Positions 36,831 to 49,930 of a stretch of DNA of 64,000 bases are shown here, one piece after another. Numbering within the stretch: the stretch's first letter is position 1; each line of letters begins with the position of its first letter. A program made the position numbers and the translations under genes. The notes beneath the pieces were generated by a model. The model was not told where the DNA came from, made no database searches, and worked only from the letters and a program-made list of their open reading frames with translations. Source of the stretch: Brugia malayi (taxonomy: Eukaryota; Nematoda; Chromadorea; Rhabditida; Onchocercidae); contig NW_025062477.1 in the NCBI RefSeq assembly GCF_000002995.4, forward strand, positions 4,498,649 to 4,562,648, in the 5' to 3' direction.

Positions 36831-36894
36831 GTATGTTTGTATGTGTATGTGTATGTGTATGTGTGTGTGTATGTGTGTATGTGTGTATGTGTGG
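36831..36894 (+). repeat. TATG/TG microsatellite
   Basis: Uninterrupted alternation of TATGTG and TGTG units over about 64 bp. Confidence 0.9.
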
Positions 36895-36980
36895 AAATTC
36901 TTTTACACATTGAAAGAATTGAATTTATTGTCAAATATAAACTAACTAGTTAGACTGTAATTTTCCGCTTCTGATTTATT

Positions 36981-37031
36981 CCTTTCCTTCCTTCCTTTTT
37001 TTTTAAAGTAAGGAAGGAAGGAAGGAAAAAA
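36981..37031. repeat. Polypyrimidine/polypurine inverted repeat (CCTT/AAGG)
   Basis: TTCCTTCCTTCCTT at 36984-36997 is followed after a T/A spacer by AAGGAAGGAAGGAAGGAA at 37010-37027. A stem of about 14 bp can form, and each arm is a pure purine or pyrimidine tract. Confidence 0.8.
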
Positions 37032-38610
37032 AGATAATAGTGGATTTGTTAAGTGTTTGCATTTGAAATAAATCATTAAGTAGTTTTGTCGTTTATTTGA
37101 AAGCTAGTTCAGTTTAACAAATGGAAAAAGAAAAATATTGCTGAAATATGAAAAAAAAATTATTATGTTATGGCATTATATCTAAACAAGAAAGTGAAAA
37201 AAAAAAAAAAAAAAAACAATAAATAAATATCGAATAAAAGTAGAAAAGTAAATATGAAAATTGAAATTGAAATTGAAATGGAAATGATAAAAGTAAGAGA
37301 AGAGAAATAGGATTGAATGAAATCTCAAACAATTTCTTTTACTTGCATAATTTATGAAGTAATTAAATTTGAAAATTATTAGCATATATTTTTTATTTTT
37401 TTCCACCATTATTTTTTATTTTTATGAGTGAACCAATAAATGAATAAATAAACAAACAAATAAATATAAGTGAAATATTTAAAATATATCTATTTTAAAA
37501 TACAATAATAGTTAAGATTTTAAAATGCAATAATTAATATATTGATTTTATAGTACATAATAATTAACAACAATTTTATGATTAATAATAATTAAGCGAT
37601 AATTAAATAAACGATGATTTAAGGTAAATAATAATTAATTTTATTAATATATTATTAATAAAATTATACAAAAATGTTTCTAATATTTTTGTAATAAATA
37701 ATACAAATAACCATGGTTGCATTGAAATTTTACAATAAAATTTTACCATCATATATATTTATAATAGTAAAAAATTTGTTTAAACATTTCTATGAAAATA
37801 AAATTCATATAAGCCAAAAAAAGTTTCTCTCTTTTTTTTTTTTTTGAAAATTTAAATGGAATTTTTCATTTCAAAAGATGAATCAGTAAATGATTGTAAG
37901 TGGTAAAGTAAAAAGTACTTACTTTTTGCATACATATATCTAATATATATATATATTTGTTAAATACATATACACTTATTGTACGTTACATTTTTTAATT
38001 AAAAAAAATGAAATAAAATCGACAAAGTTTTTTTTCTCTCTCTTTTTTTTTTTCCTTAAACAATAAAAATATTATTTACATTTATAGCTAGATATGTTAT
38101 AAGCACTAAAAATAGTATCAATTTGCGCTTATTGTAACATAAGCGATAAGTTAAAATGTACTACTAACAAAACTAAAATTCTTTATAAAACTTGAAGTTC
38201 CAGTTTTTGTTATTTTGCATTTTTGTCAATGATAATATTAGCATTAGCCACCATTAAGTTTGTCCTGTTTGCGCTTACCGATCAGCGCTTTCATTCTCAC
38301 TTCCTTTCTTCTTTTGAAATCTTTTTCCTTTTCCTTTTTTTTATTTATTTATTTATTTTTTTTTATTTATGTTTACTGATGCATTTATAAATGTATGTAT
38401 TGGGTGTGTACTCAAACTGTTCATTGAATTTACACAATTGAAATTTAGTATAAATAGATATGAAGGAAATCATTTGCTGCTTATTCATATTTAAGTAAAA
38501 TTAGCCTGTATTATAATAAATAATAATTTTTACCATTGGTTAAATTAAAAATTTATCATTGCTTTGTCGTTTGTTTGTTTTTTTTTTTTATTATTTTAAT
38601 TTATTGTTTA

Positions 38611-38613
38611 CAG
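38611..38613 (+). promoter_or_regulatory. Trans-splice-type acceptor
   Basis: TTTATTGTTTACAG ends at 38613, 17 nt before the ATG of the small secreted protein gene. It is consistent with spliced-leader addition or a 5' UTR intron. Confidence 0.5.
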
Positions 38614-38630
38614 GATTTAAAGAAAAAATT

Positions 38631-40191
38631 ATGCAATTTACAATCATTTTACTTATAACTTTCATCACCGCTTCAAGTAGTAAAATTGTGAGTTTTCTGT
38701 CCTTTTTTCAAAAGAGATTCTTGTTTTTCTTTTCTTTTTTTTTCATTTTAAAATAAAATTTTAAACGAAAAAATTTTATTAAATAGAAAAAGTTAAATAT
38801 TTCAAAGAATAATTAATCAAATGAATCAAAATTGTACCGAAAGTTTTCTTTCAAATTTAATTTTCTTTCATTCCCATTCATCGGAAATTGTATAAATACA
38901 TAGTAAAAGAATTAAATCATTGCTTAATATTGCAGTAGATGGTTGGAAAGATTTTAAAAAATTTAATTTTCAAATCGATATATTAATTTAAATTTTAGTT
39001 AATTATATTGTTGTTAATAAAATAAATTGCTCAAAATTCTGGAATTAACTTTAATTACTTTACAAATTTATAAATTATCGCATTTTAGTAAGTTTATAAT
39101 AAGTTGTTTTGCTAAATCTTCATTATCAATTTTTATCATTTTTTTGAATTATTATTCTTTGTTTCATCAAATTTATAATCTCTAATATCAAATGTTATTG
39201 TTATGATTTTAATCCATAATTATAATAGATAATGAATTGTAAACAATAATCTAATCATCAAAAAAAATAATTATTAAAAAATTTTTCAAATTTTTGTTAT
39301 CAAAAACTTTTATTATCATTTGAAACAGAGTTAAAAAAAAAAATTATATAGTAGTTGTTTTGTTTATTTTCTATTTTGTTATTTTTACAAATTCTTATAT
39401 ATGAAATAGAAAAAAAAAATCTTCTAAGTTTCTTAATTTTATAATCTCTAAAAAAAAAAAAAATTTTGCAGCAGTTGGAAGAAAAATCTGAAATGTCGCA
39501 CAAACTTGTCAAGCGACATTGCTCGTGTCAACCATCAGCTTGCACATGTGCATCAATTTACCTAACGTTGCAAATTTCGTGCTCTTGCCCGCAAACTTGC
39601 AAATGCCCAACATATCCTCCTGTTACCTATACTGTACCAACGACAACATTACCTCCTGTTACGTATACATTACCTCCGGTTACGTATACGTTACCTCCGG
39701 TTACGTATACATTACCTCCGATCACTCCAGTACCTGTGGTATCAACTAAATCTTCCTACTGTTGCATTTTATTCATTTGCGCTAGTTGTAACTATGGAAG
39801 AACATATAGCGAAGTAAGTTTTAAATATTTCATTTATAATAATAAATTTACTTTGGAATAATAAAAGTATAATTAGTTTACTCGTTACTAAAGTAATTAA
39901 GCTAATAATAATAAGCAGTGATAATAAATAAATAATTCTTTCTTTTATTTTTATTTTCCTTTTTTTTTTTTACAAATGTAAATAAAATAAATGAATAAAT
40001 TTCAGCCATCATCACAGTACAGTCCTGCTTCCAGTCAGTATTATTTACCACCCTCTTCTAACTATCATTACCCACCACAACCCTACCCCGTCCCCGTCGA
40101 TCGAACTCCATATTCTTACCCAACTACAACATCAACGTGTTCCATTGGTTTTACCATATGTTTGGGTGGAAACTTTTGTTGTCGAAATTAA
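38631..40191 (+). CDS. Small secreted Cys/Pro-rich protein with LPPVTYT repeats
   Basis: Three exons, 38631-38687, 39472-39813 and 40006-40191, joined in phase 0 with donors GTGAGT and GTAAGT and acceptors TTTTGCAG and AATTTCAG; 194 aa. Residues 1-~16 (MQFTIILLITFITASSS) form a signal peptide. Next comes a Lys-Arg site (LVKRHC, possible propeptide cleavage), a Cys cluster (CSCQPSACTCAS...CSCPQTCKCP), four near-identical copies of a 7-residue unit (PPVTYT/L) at about 73-105, a CC-containing stretch, a Tyr/Pro-rich region (SSQYSPASSQYYLPPSSNYH), and a C-terminal Cys group (CSIGFTICLGGNFCCRN). It is not a family I recognise. The layout suggests an extracellular structural or cuticle-associated product. 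The repeat copies are also nearly identical at DNA level, indicating recent expansion. Confidence 0.85.
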
Positions 40192-43100
40192 TTAATTACC
40201 AAAATTCAAAATGCATAATCGAATAATCGATATAATGGTGCTTAAATATCAAAAATTCTTTCAATTTTCTTTTCAAAACATTTATATTTTATAACATTAC
40301 CACCCTAACTCTGCCATTTTATATTTTTTAATATTTATCTATTCTTTTCCTTAAATTAAAAAAAAGTTAGTCTTTTAATAATTTTTAGTAACTCTTTCCC
40401 TCATTTTTTTCTTTTCTTTGCTTGTCACATCGAATACGAAGAAATAATGAAATTATTTTCGTTTCTTTTCTTTGCCTCAGATAAATAACATAAAATCAAT
40501 ATATTTCAAATATTTACTTCAAATTTTGCACTTTTAAGATAAAACTTGAATAGTTTTTTTTTTTGGAATAAAACATCTTCTAGTCCTTTTTTGAATTTTT
40601 AAATCTGACTAGAAAAATTTCTGAAATATAGTATCTGATATCGAATTTTTAATTTCGGAATTTTAGTCATTACTATTAGTTTATAAATTAAAATCGTAGT
40701 ATACATCATTCTCATGAATGATGCTACCAAAGGAAGGTTATGAACAATTTATTTGAAATAAATAAATTAAATTTATTAAAAATATATATTTAATACAATT
40801 ATTAATGTTGCAAAAAAAAAAAAAGAAGAGAAAGATTAATTTATGTTATTTTGATAGTTGTGGTAAAGAATATAAAAAAAAGTTGTTGAACAAAAGAAAA
40901 GAAAAAAATTGACGAATAAATGGATGAAAAAAAAAATTAAATTTTCAAACATAAATGATTAAAATATAATGATGAATGTATAAATACTTATAAAAATAAA
41001 TAAACGAGGAGAATTAAAATGATATCAATTATCTGAGTGAATTTAATTAAATTTGAAAATAATTTCATTCTTTTTTTTGTCTGTTTTTTACAATCAAAAA
41101 TTGTATTGCATAGTTTTCCTGTTTAAAAAATTGAATATCTTTTCTTTGTAAATGTATGTGTATGTATAGGAAAGATAAAATAAAATGCAAATTACACCTT
41201 TATTTGCTTCAAAATTATAATTTTACAAAAAAAAAAAAAATGTGCGAAAATAAATTTAAATTTAAAATTTTCATTTCCGATAATTAAAATTAAGTGAGAA
41301 AAGAAAATCACATATTCAGCAAATCATTTCCTTTTGTTATTTGCTCTGTTATTCTATCATTTATTTGATACTGCCATTCTAGCCCAATAACAAATATAAT
41401 TGGCCTATTTAGCCTAGTTTACCTTTCATTTTATGCTAATTTCATATGCCATTGTAAGCTATTTGTATTACAATAAACAACCATTACGATTATTTCACAA
41501 ATTAACATCTGATATTGTCATATTATGCTAACATTCATTTGTCAACATTTTATTTTTCTTTTTAATTTCTCATTATTGTATTCATTATAATTAATTAATG
41601 AGTAAAATGTATGTATTTAAATTAACAAATAAACACAATTTTATGCATTTTAAAAGAAAATACATATAAATTTTGATATTAAGTGAGAAAAGAAAATTGA
41701 AGAAATGAAATAAATTATAGCAAATTGTTTTTTTTTTTTTTTTTGCTTTTGATTTTATTTATATTAGATATAATAATTATTACAATTATTTTATAATTGA
41801 TTTTATTCAAATAAAATCATATGCTAATGGTAATAATTTCTTTTTTTTTATATCTTAAGAAATTATTAATTGTTTATATAAAATAAAAGATATTTAAGCC
41901 AACAATAAAACTTATCTGTTTTTTTTTTTCTTTTTGAAAAAATAGAAAAAAAAGTAGACAGATCATCAAATAAACAAATAAACATACAAGACAAATCTGC
42001 AAGTAAACAAATAAACATACAATTAGAATTGAATTTAACGAAATTCTTCGAACAATGCTAAAATGACTAATATATAATATTTATAAGAATTGACTTTAAT
42101 CCTTTTCCTAATTGCAAGTGAATTATTTGAAATAAACTAATTTCAAAACTTTTTCAGCATCGTATATTTTATGCAAATAAGAAAATAATGGAATCTCTAA
42201 TTACTAACCGCTAATTAAATGCTATCTAAATTTTTTTAATTAGCAAAATGTTATTTAATAAGCAATGGAAGGATGAAAAAGATTAAAAATCAATTATTAT
42301 GTTATTTTTTTATATTTGAATTCTCATTCATAAATGGTAAAAAAAGTAAAATTGTGATTTTAACATTGAATAAATGGAAAATAGATAAAATTTTATTATA
42401 TAATTATAACATGAAATTATGAATGGTAAAAATTCAAACTTGCGATTTCCAAATAAAAATTTTGGAATGAAATAATTCTTACACAATTTAAAAAAATGCT
42501 TTATGATCTTTACAACAATTTTCATGTCATCAATTTTTGTATTTCGAAATGAAAAAAAAAGATGAAAAATTAAAGCTTTCTTTCCTATTATTAGAATTAT
42601 TATTTCTTATTTCTAAGATATTCAATCTTGTAATTTCTAGAATAAATAATAACTTACAATATTTTAAATCTAATATTTAAATTTTGAAATTTAATTATCA
42701 TTAATTTCACCTTAACTCAATGTTGCCTACATTTTTTAAAAAAGTGTCTTTTTAAACTTTATAAAAAGTTTAAAAAATTAAATTACAATATTTTATTTTG
42801 AATATATTTCTCTGATTGTTGCATTAGAATTTGGGAAACACTGAAAGCTCAAATATGGCGGTGAATAGCAAACAATTAAAGTTAAGAAAAAAAGAAATTA
42901 TCCAATTTGGTTGTGCGAGAAAAAAAAAAAAAAAAATGAGAAAATGAATTGAATATAAATTCCTTTTTAATTGAATATTCTATTAGGCTAATAAATGTTA
43001 CTATTGGCTTTTCCAATTTTACAAAATCAAATATAAAATTAGAAAGGAATTGAATTTTAAATATTTACTTCTATCTCCCATACTACTTTTTCTGCCATTG

Positions 43101-44347
43101 CGCTTACTACGATCGCTAATTTAAGTAAAATATCACTGATACGATGAATGTTTAATTTTATTGGGACAGAGTAAAAGTTTAATTAATTTAATTTTTTTTC
43201 TAATAGAATTATCTCTGAATTTTTCAACTTTAAAGACTAATCTTTTCATTCATTTAAAATTTATACATTTTATTGATGCTTGTTTCTATCAATTCTTTGA
43301 TGAAACTAAAATAAAGAAATGCTAGCATTGATTTTGAGTGCTTTACTAAACAGCAAAAACTAAATTTAAATCTAAATTTCATATATACTATCAATCATTT
43401 ACCATTACTCACAATAAGGAATATTTAGTGACTCAATGAATTGTTTGAAAAAAAAAAATGTCTACTAAACTTCCAGAATAGTTGAATAATTTTAAAAAAT
43501 GAAACTTTTTTATGATAATAAATTAATTAGATAAAATGATAACAAATCGTTTGTTATGTCTAAATATTCAGCTGGTATAATTTTTGAATTTTTAAATTTG
43601 TTATTCTCTTCCAAATAAAATGACTACGTGAACTTACTGCTGCTGTTCTCTTCTAAATGACGTGATTACGTGTATGTCATGTTAATGTAAATGTCATTAA
43701 ATTTCTTGCAAATATTTCAGAAGCTGAGATTAGTGAAAATTTAACTGAGATTTTAGAATTAACATAATATCTAAGAAAACTAAATAGTTGTTTTGTGATA
43801 GAAATATTGAAGAATAGGTAACTAAAAGAGTAAAATGGATGGATTAGTACTTTTGTCAACAATGAATTTTTGTCAACAGTAAACATAGCATTCGCATTTT
43901 TCTTCCATTCAAATATTTTTATGCCGCAAATATTTCTTGAAATTAAATGTTTTCTTTTTTTTTTTTTTTTCTAAATTCCATCATTTTGATTGCTAGTATA
44001 ACAGACTGTAATAAGTTAATGAGTTCCAATGAATTAATTGATTATCATTATTTGCCATATATAAAATATCATATTTATGGAGTGTGAAAGAGATCTGAAA
44101 TATTTTAAGATCTAAAAATGCGCACTTTGAGTTAAACCATCAATACTATTAATACTTAAGGAATGAAAAAAATAGCTTCATTACTGAAATTTTTTATTAA
44201 ATTAATTAAAATTATTTCATTAAAATCGTTGAAATCTAGATAACAAACAAAATTGTTGTCAAATTTCTTCACTTATCAAAGATAATCATCATAATTGATA
44301 GCGATAATAAATATAAGCAAGAAAGAGCTAGCAATCGAGCACGAAGA
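40192..44347. other. AT-rich intergenic region
   Basis: No gene, RNA or mobile element recognised on either strand. There are long A/T runs and scattered short palindromes only. Confidence 0.5.
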
Positions 44348-44462
44348 ATGGCGCAAATTGTCGGGAAGCGAACATAGAAAATGAAACAAATCATCAGGAC
44401 AGGGAGTAGAGTGAAGTAAATTATCATGACAGGGAGTAGAGTAGAGCAAATTATCAGAAACG
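44348..44462 (+). repeat. 30-bp tandem repeat
   Basis: Units begin at about 44381, 44411 and 44441, with a weaker one from 44348. Each contains GACAGGGAGTAGAGT and CAAATTATCAG-like text. The 30-bp period gives a 10-residue repeat in an open minus-strand frame (44276-44521), but nothing else suggests a gene. Confidence 0.75.
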
Positions 44463-46589
44463 ATTTGAGTAGGACAGTAATTTGTTTTATTGATCAATGG
44501 AATACTTAAGTGCATGTACATAGTAATAACAGTTAAACTTGATTTCTTGTTTACGAATGTAATTTGAAGTAGTGGAAACAGTATTTACTGATTCTGAAGA
44601 AATGTACACTAAATTACATCAATATTCATTAACGGAATTCCGGAATTTTTAATAATAGACAAAAATATTCATTCTTTGACAATTATCATCTCGAAAGTGA
44701 AATAAATGTTATAGTAGTTACATATAAGTAATGAATAATTTTGCTTCTTCTGAAATTGCTATTTTAATAAAAAGAAATTTTTTGAACGAAATGTGAGAAT
44801 AATTGGCTGATTTGAACAGTGGAGACAATAAACATCAAAGATAACGAAACTACGAAAATAAAATTTTGGAACTACAAAATTTGATGTGTAAGTTAAGTTA
44901 AGCTGGCTGATGTCTTGTTTCAATTTTAATTTGGTATAAACAATTAATGGACATTAGAGAGAATAAGAAAGCAAAAATTTTTTATCATTCATCGGTGATT
45001 CTATTAAATGATAAATGAAGTATATTAATTAGTTTTACTACAGTAATGAAACAAATGAATGTTTTCTTATCGTCTTTGCTTATAATTTTGAATAAGCAAT
45101 CATATCGATTTGGAAGCACCTTTAATAAAATTTAATTTCTCAAATATAATAAGTTAATAATTTATTAATAAAAATTAGAAATTAAAATTCACTTATTTTT
45201 TCCTACCATATTGTCGTTGAAAATGAGCAGTAAATAATTCTATAAGTATTTTACAATAAGTTACAAAATTTGAAATTTATGATGTCGTACTAATTAGTGC
45301 AAATCATTGCTTAAAAAACTAAAGTAGATGTTAAAAAATGAATTGATAGATAGAATTAATAGAATAGGTTTAACAATTTCTTAATTTATTTAAAAATTTA
45401 GTGAACTAGCACAATAAAATTTAGCGCTGTACTATTCATTACAATTTGAAGTAATCAATTTGCGCTTCTACTAATTAAGTGAATCAAGCAATATTAACCT
45501 CGCTAGTTTAGTTTCTATTCAAATATTTCTTTTATAATAGATTAAAAATAAAAGTGAAATTTAATTTCCCAAATTGTAATTTTTGATCTAATAAACGAAT
45601 AAAATCATTTCCAATAAGAGAATGATTTTTGCTTTTTAATAAAAAATTCATAATGCATCCAAAGATAAATCAGTTAATTTAACCTTCCATATTACAGTAT
45701 TTCTGAATTAAACTAACTTAACCTTCTGCAATGGAATATTCTAAAGATAAAATAATAAATTTTACCTTCTAGAAGAGTTGTTTTTGTTACATAAAATTAA
45801 AAATAAAAGTTAAGCAATAATTGTTAATTAGAAAAATATATTATTAGCTTTCATTAATTAATTTAATAAGTGCAATGATATCTTCTGATACGGTACAATG
45901 CTTCGATTACTTTTCATTCATTTCGCTATTCAATGATAAGTTTTTATATGTTATTTTTTTCGATTTTTTCTTTCTTCATCAAAAAAAAGGAAGAAGAAAA
46001 AACAAAAGAAATTAGATTACACATTTTTCAGGGCAAAATTTATTTTAAACTTCAGGCATTGTATGAATGATTATTTTATTCTCAAAACGATTTTAAATTA
46101 ATGAACAATTTGACAGTAAAATACAATTTAACAAAATATCTTCTAAAAAATTTTTTAAAATAATTCCATGATAAATTTATGCTCAAATAATTTTTAACAT
46201 TTTTGTTGTATATTTGCTTGTTTGTTTGTTTGTTTTTTACTGCACTCTAATTTTTCGTAATTCTTTCTCATTTTTTACATTTTATTTAAGGAACGATTAG
46301 TTTAGTTACACTTGAATTAAAATTCATCAATGATTTAATGATTTTTGCAAATAAATTTAATTCTTATTCGGAGAAGTTAAGAATATGTTGTTTTACCTAA
46401 ATTAATAGCCAAATATGAATTTTTTGACTCAAATAATATTTCAGATTTAGTGAATTTTCAGAATTTAAATTCGTGAAGTGTTTAATAAAGTTAAACAATA
46501 GTTTAATCTTGTCAAACATCATATCACTCATACATTAGCATTGCAACAATTCAAAAACTTCGATAGTTTCATTTTTCACAGCGTTCTTT
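44463..46589. other. AT-rich intergenic region
   Basis: No gene recognised. It is the 3' flank of the minus-strand gene ending at 46590. It was searched for a Pro-rich exon like that of the paralogue at 54 kb, and none was found. Confidence 0.5.
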
Positions 46590-47178
46590 TCATCCACCAC
46601 CACATTTACAGCATCCACAACAACAACCCCCGCATTCCTTTTTGTCTTCTCCAAACGTCGGATGTGGCAATAACCATGAATAATCTGGCAAAAATGGGAA
46701 TGGGAAGAGGGATGACGATTGCGCACCTGGACAACAGCATTGGCCAGCAACCTGTGGTAGGCTTTGCTCGAATGCTATTAGCAATATCTGAAATGCACAT
46801 AAAACTGATTAAAAAACGAAATTCATTTGAACATAATTTTTGAAATTGTTGAAAACTTTAAAGAATGGACAAAATGATTGCAATCTGATCATCTAATAAT
46901 AGAAATTTTTCATTAAAAACTAAATCTATTGAATGATCTTTAAAATTATCCCTTCAAAAAAAGGAAAAAAATTCAGATAGGAACTGAACTATGGTATATT
47001 TAAAAACAATAAGCGTAATATCTTTTACAGCATTTTACACAAAAGCAAAATACATGCAACAGCAGAACAGTGTTTAAATATTTAAAAAAAAAAAAAAAAA
47101 ACATCACTAAAGCCTATCAATTAAATAATAATTTCAGAAGGTTGGAAATAAAGAGCATACCGCGATTTTAATTAGCAT
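46590..47178 (-). CDS. Small secreted Gly/Cys-rich protein, paralogue A
   Basis: Two exons (minus), 47161-47178 (MLIKIA) and 46590-46787, phase 0, donor GTATGC, acceptor ATTTCAG; 71 aa. A signal peptide (MLIKIAILLIAFEQS) is followed by LPQVAGQCCCPGAQ, the segment FLPDYSWLLPHPTFGE and a Cys/Gly tail (KKECGGCCCGCCKCGGG). The same architecture, intron position and DYSWLLP motif occur in the gene at 54102-55134, so the two are duplicates. Here the frame simply ends after GGG; the Pro-rich final exon of the other copy is missing, although a donor-like GCT|GTAAATG remains near the end. Function unknown; it is probably extracellular. The first exon codes for only six residues, and this copy could be a decaying duplicate. 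Confidence 0.75.
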
Positions 47179-47430
47179 TTCGATTCAACAGAAATGCGCA
47201 AATGAGGATTGCCTGTATCACTTTTGGGAAGTTTAAGAGAATGGAATACATTTTCAAAAGGGGTTTAAGTACTTTGTAAAAGCCTCAAAAACAATGAAAC
47301 AAAACTACGCCATCTAACAAAAAAACAAAAAAAAAATCTATTGTTCCTTGTTGCGTGATAACATTGTGCAACTTGTTGCTCTGTTCATCTGTTTAATTTA
47401 ACATTTTTCTCTCAAATACTAGTTATTTTA
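47179..47430 (-). promoter_or_regulatory. Upstream block shared with paralogue B
   Basis: Relative to the ATG, three matches to the other copy occur in the same order: GCGCATTTC and CCTCATTTGC near 47191-47213, TTTAAGTACTT (plus strand 47264-47274), and CAAATACTAGTTATTTTA (47413-47430), the last being 18/18 identical. The surrounding DNA has diverged, so these are candidate regulatory elements or simply the best-preserved parts of the duplication. Confidence 0.5.
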
Positions 47431-48589
47431 AACGGAAATTTTCGTTTATCTGTCTAATCTTTATCATTTTATAACATTGTGCAGCACTGTGATAAAGTGT
47501 TTACTTTCATCCCGCATATCTATTTTAAATGATAGATTGCACCAAATTGAGAACATCTATTATTTAAATATTCAAGTTAAAACAAACATTCAAGACATTG
47601 GTAATTTAAGTAGGCATTTCGGTTGTTCAATTTTTATAATTACATTTTTGCAATCATCAATTTATGGAAATTGTCCAGGTTAGTGGGAAAGGATACTACA
47701 GTATTAATCAAAATATAAAATTGATTAAATAAGCTTTATTTATTTCTGCCTCATATAGTTCTACTCAGTTATTCTCTAACACATTACCTAATTTTAATTG
47801 GAATATTTTCAAATACTTAAATAGTTTAATTCGATTTTATTCACTTATCGGAATGTACATCATAAGGTATTCTGTCTTTTAGGTCATAGATAGGTTATAA
47901 TCATGAAGCAAGGATATCCTCATTTTTACTTCAAAAAGAAATGGCTATCTGATTCGGAGATAATGCATATGTAGAGAAAAAATGGTAAACAAGTACTTAT
48001 TTTAGTTTAAATTAACTCATCATCTGACTGTATGTCCTGCTTATGCCATCTACTGATTGATATGGTTATTAAGTGATAGGTTAACTTCAAGCAATCCAAT
48101 TTTTATTTCTTTCTGAAAATGCATTATACTTAATGAATTGTTATTATTGCTAATCCTAAGCTCTTAAGATAATCATAAATGAAAAATTGTAACAAAAGAA
48201 TATATCCACGGATACGTACTGTTGTAGTACGGTACCGCCATTTTCGGATTATTCTGAAGATTGTTTTTCTTGTTGTGTTATGGTGCAAATGTCTCATATG
48301 GCGGTATTGGTTGTTCGAATAGTTGAGATACTGAATGTGTAAATTTTGTTGAATGATGGAAGCAAATAGAATAGGCATGAAGTTCCTTATAAATCTGCCA
48401 AATTTTTTTCAACAAATTATTAAATTAAATAATACATTATCTTTTGTTAATAAATTCTACCACTATTATCATTTGACTGGTTTGTTGTGAATTGATTTTC
48501 AAAATTTTATCAAATCGCAAATAAATTTTCAAAAACTACCCATATATATTGCTTCTTTGAAATAACAATGATAATTCATAGCTTAACTT
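47431..48589. other. Intergenic DNA between paralogue A and the LINE relic
   Basis: No gene supported. A minus-strand open frame at 48130-48378 and an overlapping frame reading VPYYNSTYPWIYS look slightly protein-like but have no splice context or known domain. Confidence 0.35.
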
Positions 48590-49539
48590 CCAGGACGAAG
48601 TCTGGTACAAAAGGCACAACAGATGATTCTATGGGGTGCAATAATGGAGCGAACTGATTCTTGAAACGTCATCTTTTCCGTACGAAAAAGATTTTATGTT
48701 CCGTTTGAAAGATGATAGCAGCACTGTAGATTGTATGTTTCCATACTTTTTATTAGAAGCCAGAGTGGATCAATGCGGACGTTTAAGTGACCTGTCCAGC
48801 ATAATTGTGTTTTAAGTAGCATTGCCTTTGTATTGATAATCTTTGCTTACTTAAGGATGATAAAGTGATAAGTGTAGTCGATGTTTAGGATGGTACGGAG
48901 GGATTACTGTGGGAATTGCAGGTGATGGCCTAGTTGCAGATATTCTGCGATTCTAATCTATACAAGAGAACTACAGTATAATGACTTTGTAGACACTGAG
49001 AGTTACAGTATGACGATTCTGTAGACATTGGGAGGAGCTACAGTGTGACGATTCTGTAGACATTGGTCTTGTTTTCTCCAGGTGCTTATTGGGATTTGTT
49101 TTAATTTTTTTAATGGAATTTCCCAAATGCTCTGTATGTCTTTGCTAATTTGCTTGTCAATCTTGGTATCCAAGGAAATGCTTCCTAGACAAGTAAATTG
49201 ATGTAGATAAACTTATAGTGAGTGATATGAAGAGATGATAACCGATCTATGGTGATACTTCTGTCTTCTTCAAACTAATATTCAATCCAGAAATCTTTGC
49301 AGTTTCTACAAAGCAAGAAGTTAAGTGTTACAAGGATTCTAGTATAGAGTTTTGATAAGTGCTTTCAGTGATCCAAGATTGAAACGAACTGCGTCAGTAT
49401 GATATCGAATGTAAATACCATTTTCTTCATCGAGGTCTACCGCCACTCTGGAGCTTTATGCTAAAGATTAATGTGAATAGGATGATGCGAGAACGCAACC
49501 TTCACAAGATTTTGTTCGAAAAACCGATTTATAATGTGT

Positions 49540-49930
49540 GAAACAAAACTATATTAATCCAAAGATCATTATTATAAACAATTGACACGTAATGTTAAAA
49601 TTCATCTGTTATTAAACAAAAATTGAATATTCTTAGACACAAATATAAAATTGTTTCAAAATTATATATCGTGTACAATCATTTATCTAACACTAATCTT
49701 CCAGTTGTAGCTGAATCTGGTAGAATAGTTCTTCCATTGTAATCCTTCGCTTGTTGTAAGCCAGTGCCCACTATATAAGGACTTGAACTCTTTGTTTGAG
49801 TCAGTCTTAACTGACAATCAGTCATAATCTCAGTACTTTCGCTACATCGGAACAATCTTTGATCTGCATTCAACCCCAACAAATATAATTCGATACCATA
49901 TAATAATCCTTATGACGTCGAGTAAGAAAT
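49540..49930 (-). other. Insertion inside the LINE relic with a 67-codon open frame
   Basis: This segment separates two parts of the reverse transcriptase. It contains an uninterrupted minus-strand frame (49882-49679; reads MLGLNADQRLFRCSESTEIM at the start) and a TATA-like TTATATAG in the same orientation. The composition suggests a fragment of another mobile element such as a solo LTR, but no terminal repeats could be defined and no domain is recognised. Confidence 0.35.

Larger units (their letters stand above)
34346..38610. other. AT-rich intergenic region
   Basis: No gene recognised. It contains long A/T runs, a TATG/TG microsatellite (36831-36894), a purine/pyrimidine hairpin (36981-37031) and short A-rich repeats such as ATTGAAATTGAAATTG at 37259. 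Confidence 0.5.

Noticed and set aside
46535..46843. Open frames on both strands overlapping paralogue A (including a 100-codon plus-strand frame)
   Set aside because: Shadows of the 46590-46787 exon, whose frame is confirmed by the paralogue at 54 kb.
48130..48378. 82-codon minus-strand open frame
   Set aside because: No domain or splice context; the alternative frame (VPYYNSTYPWIYS) is as protein-like, so neither is supported.
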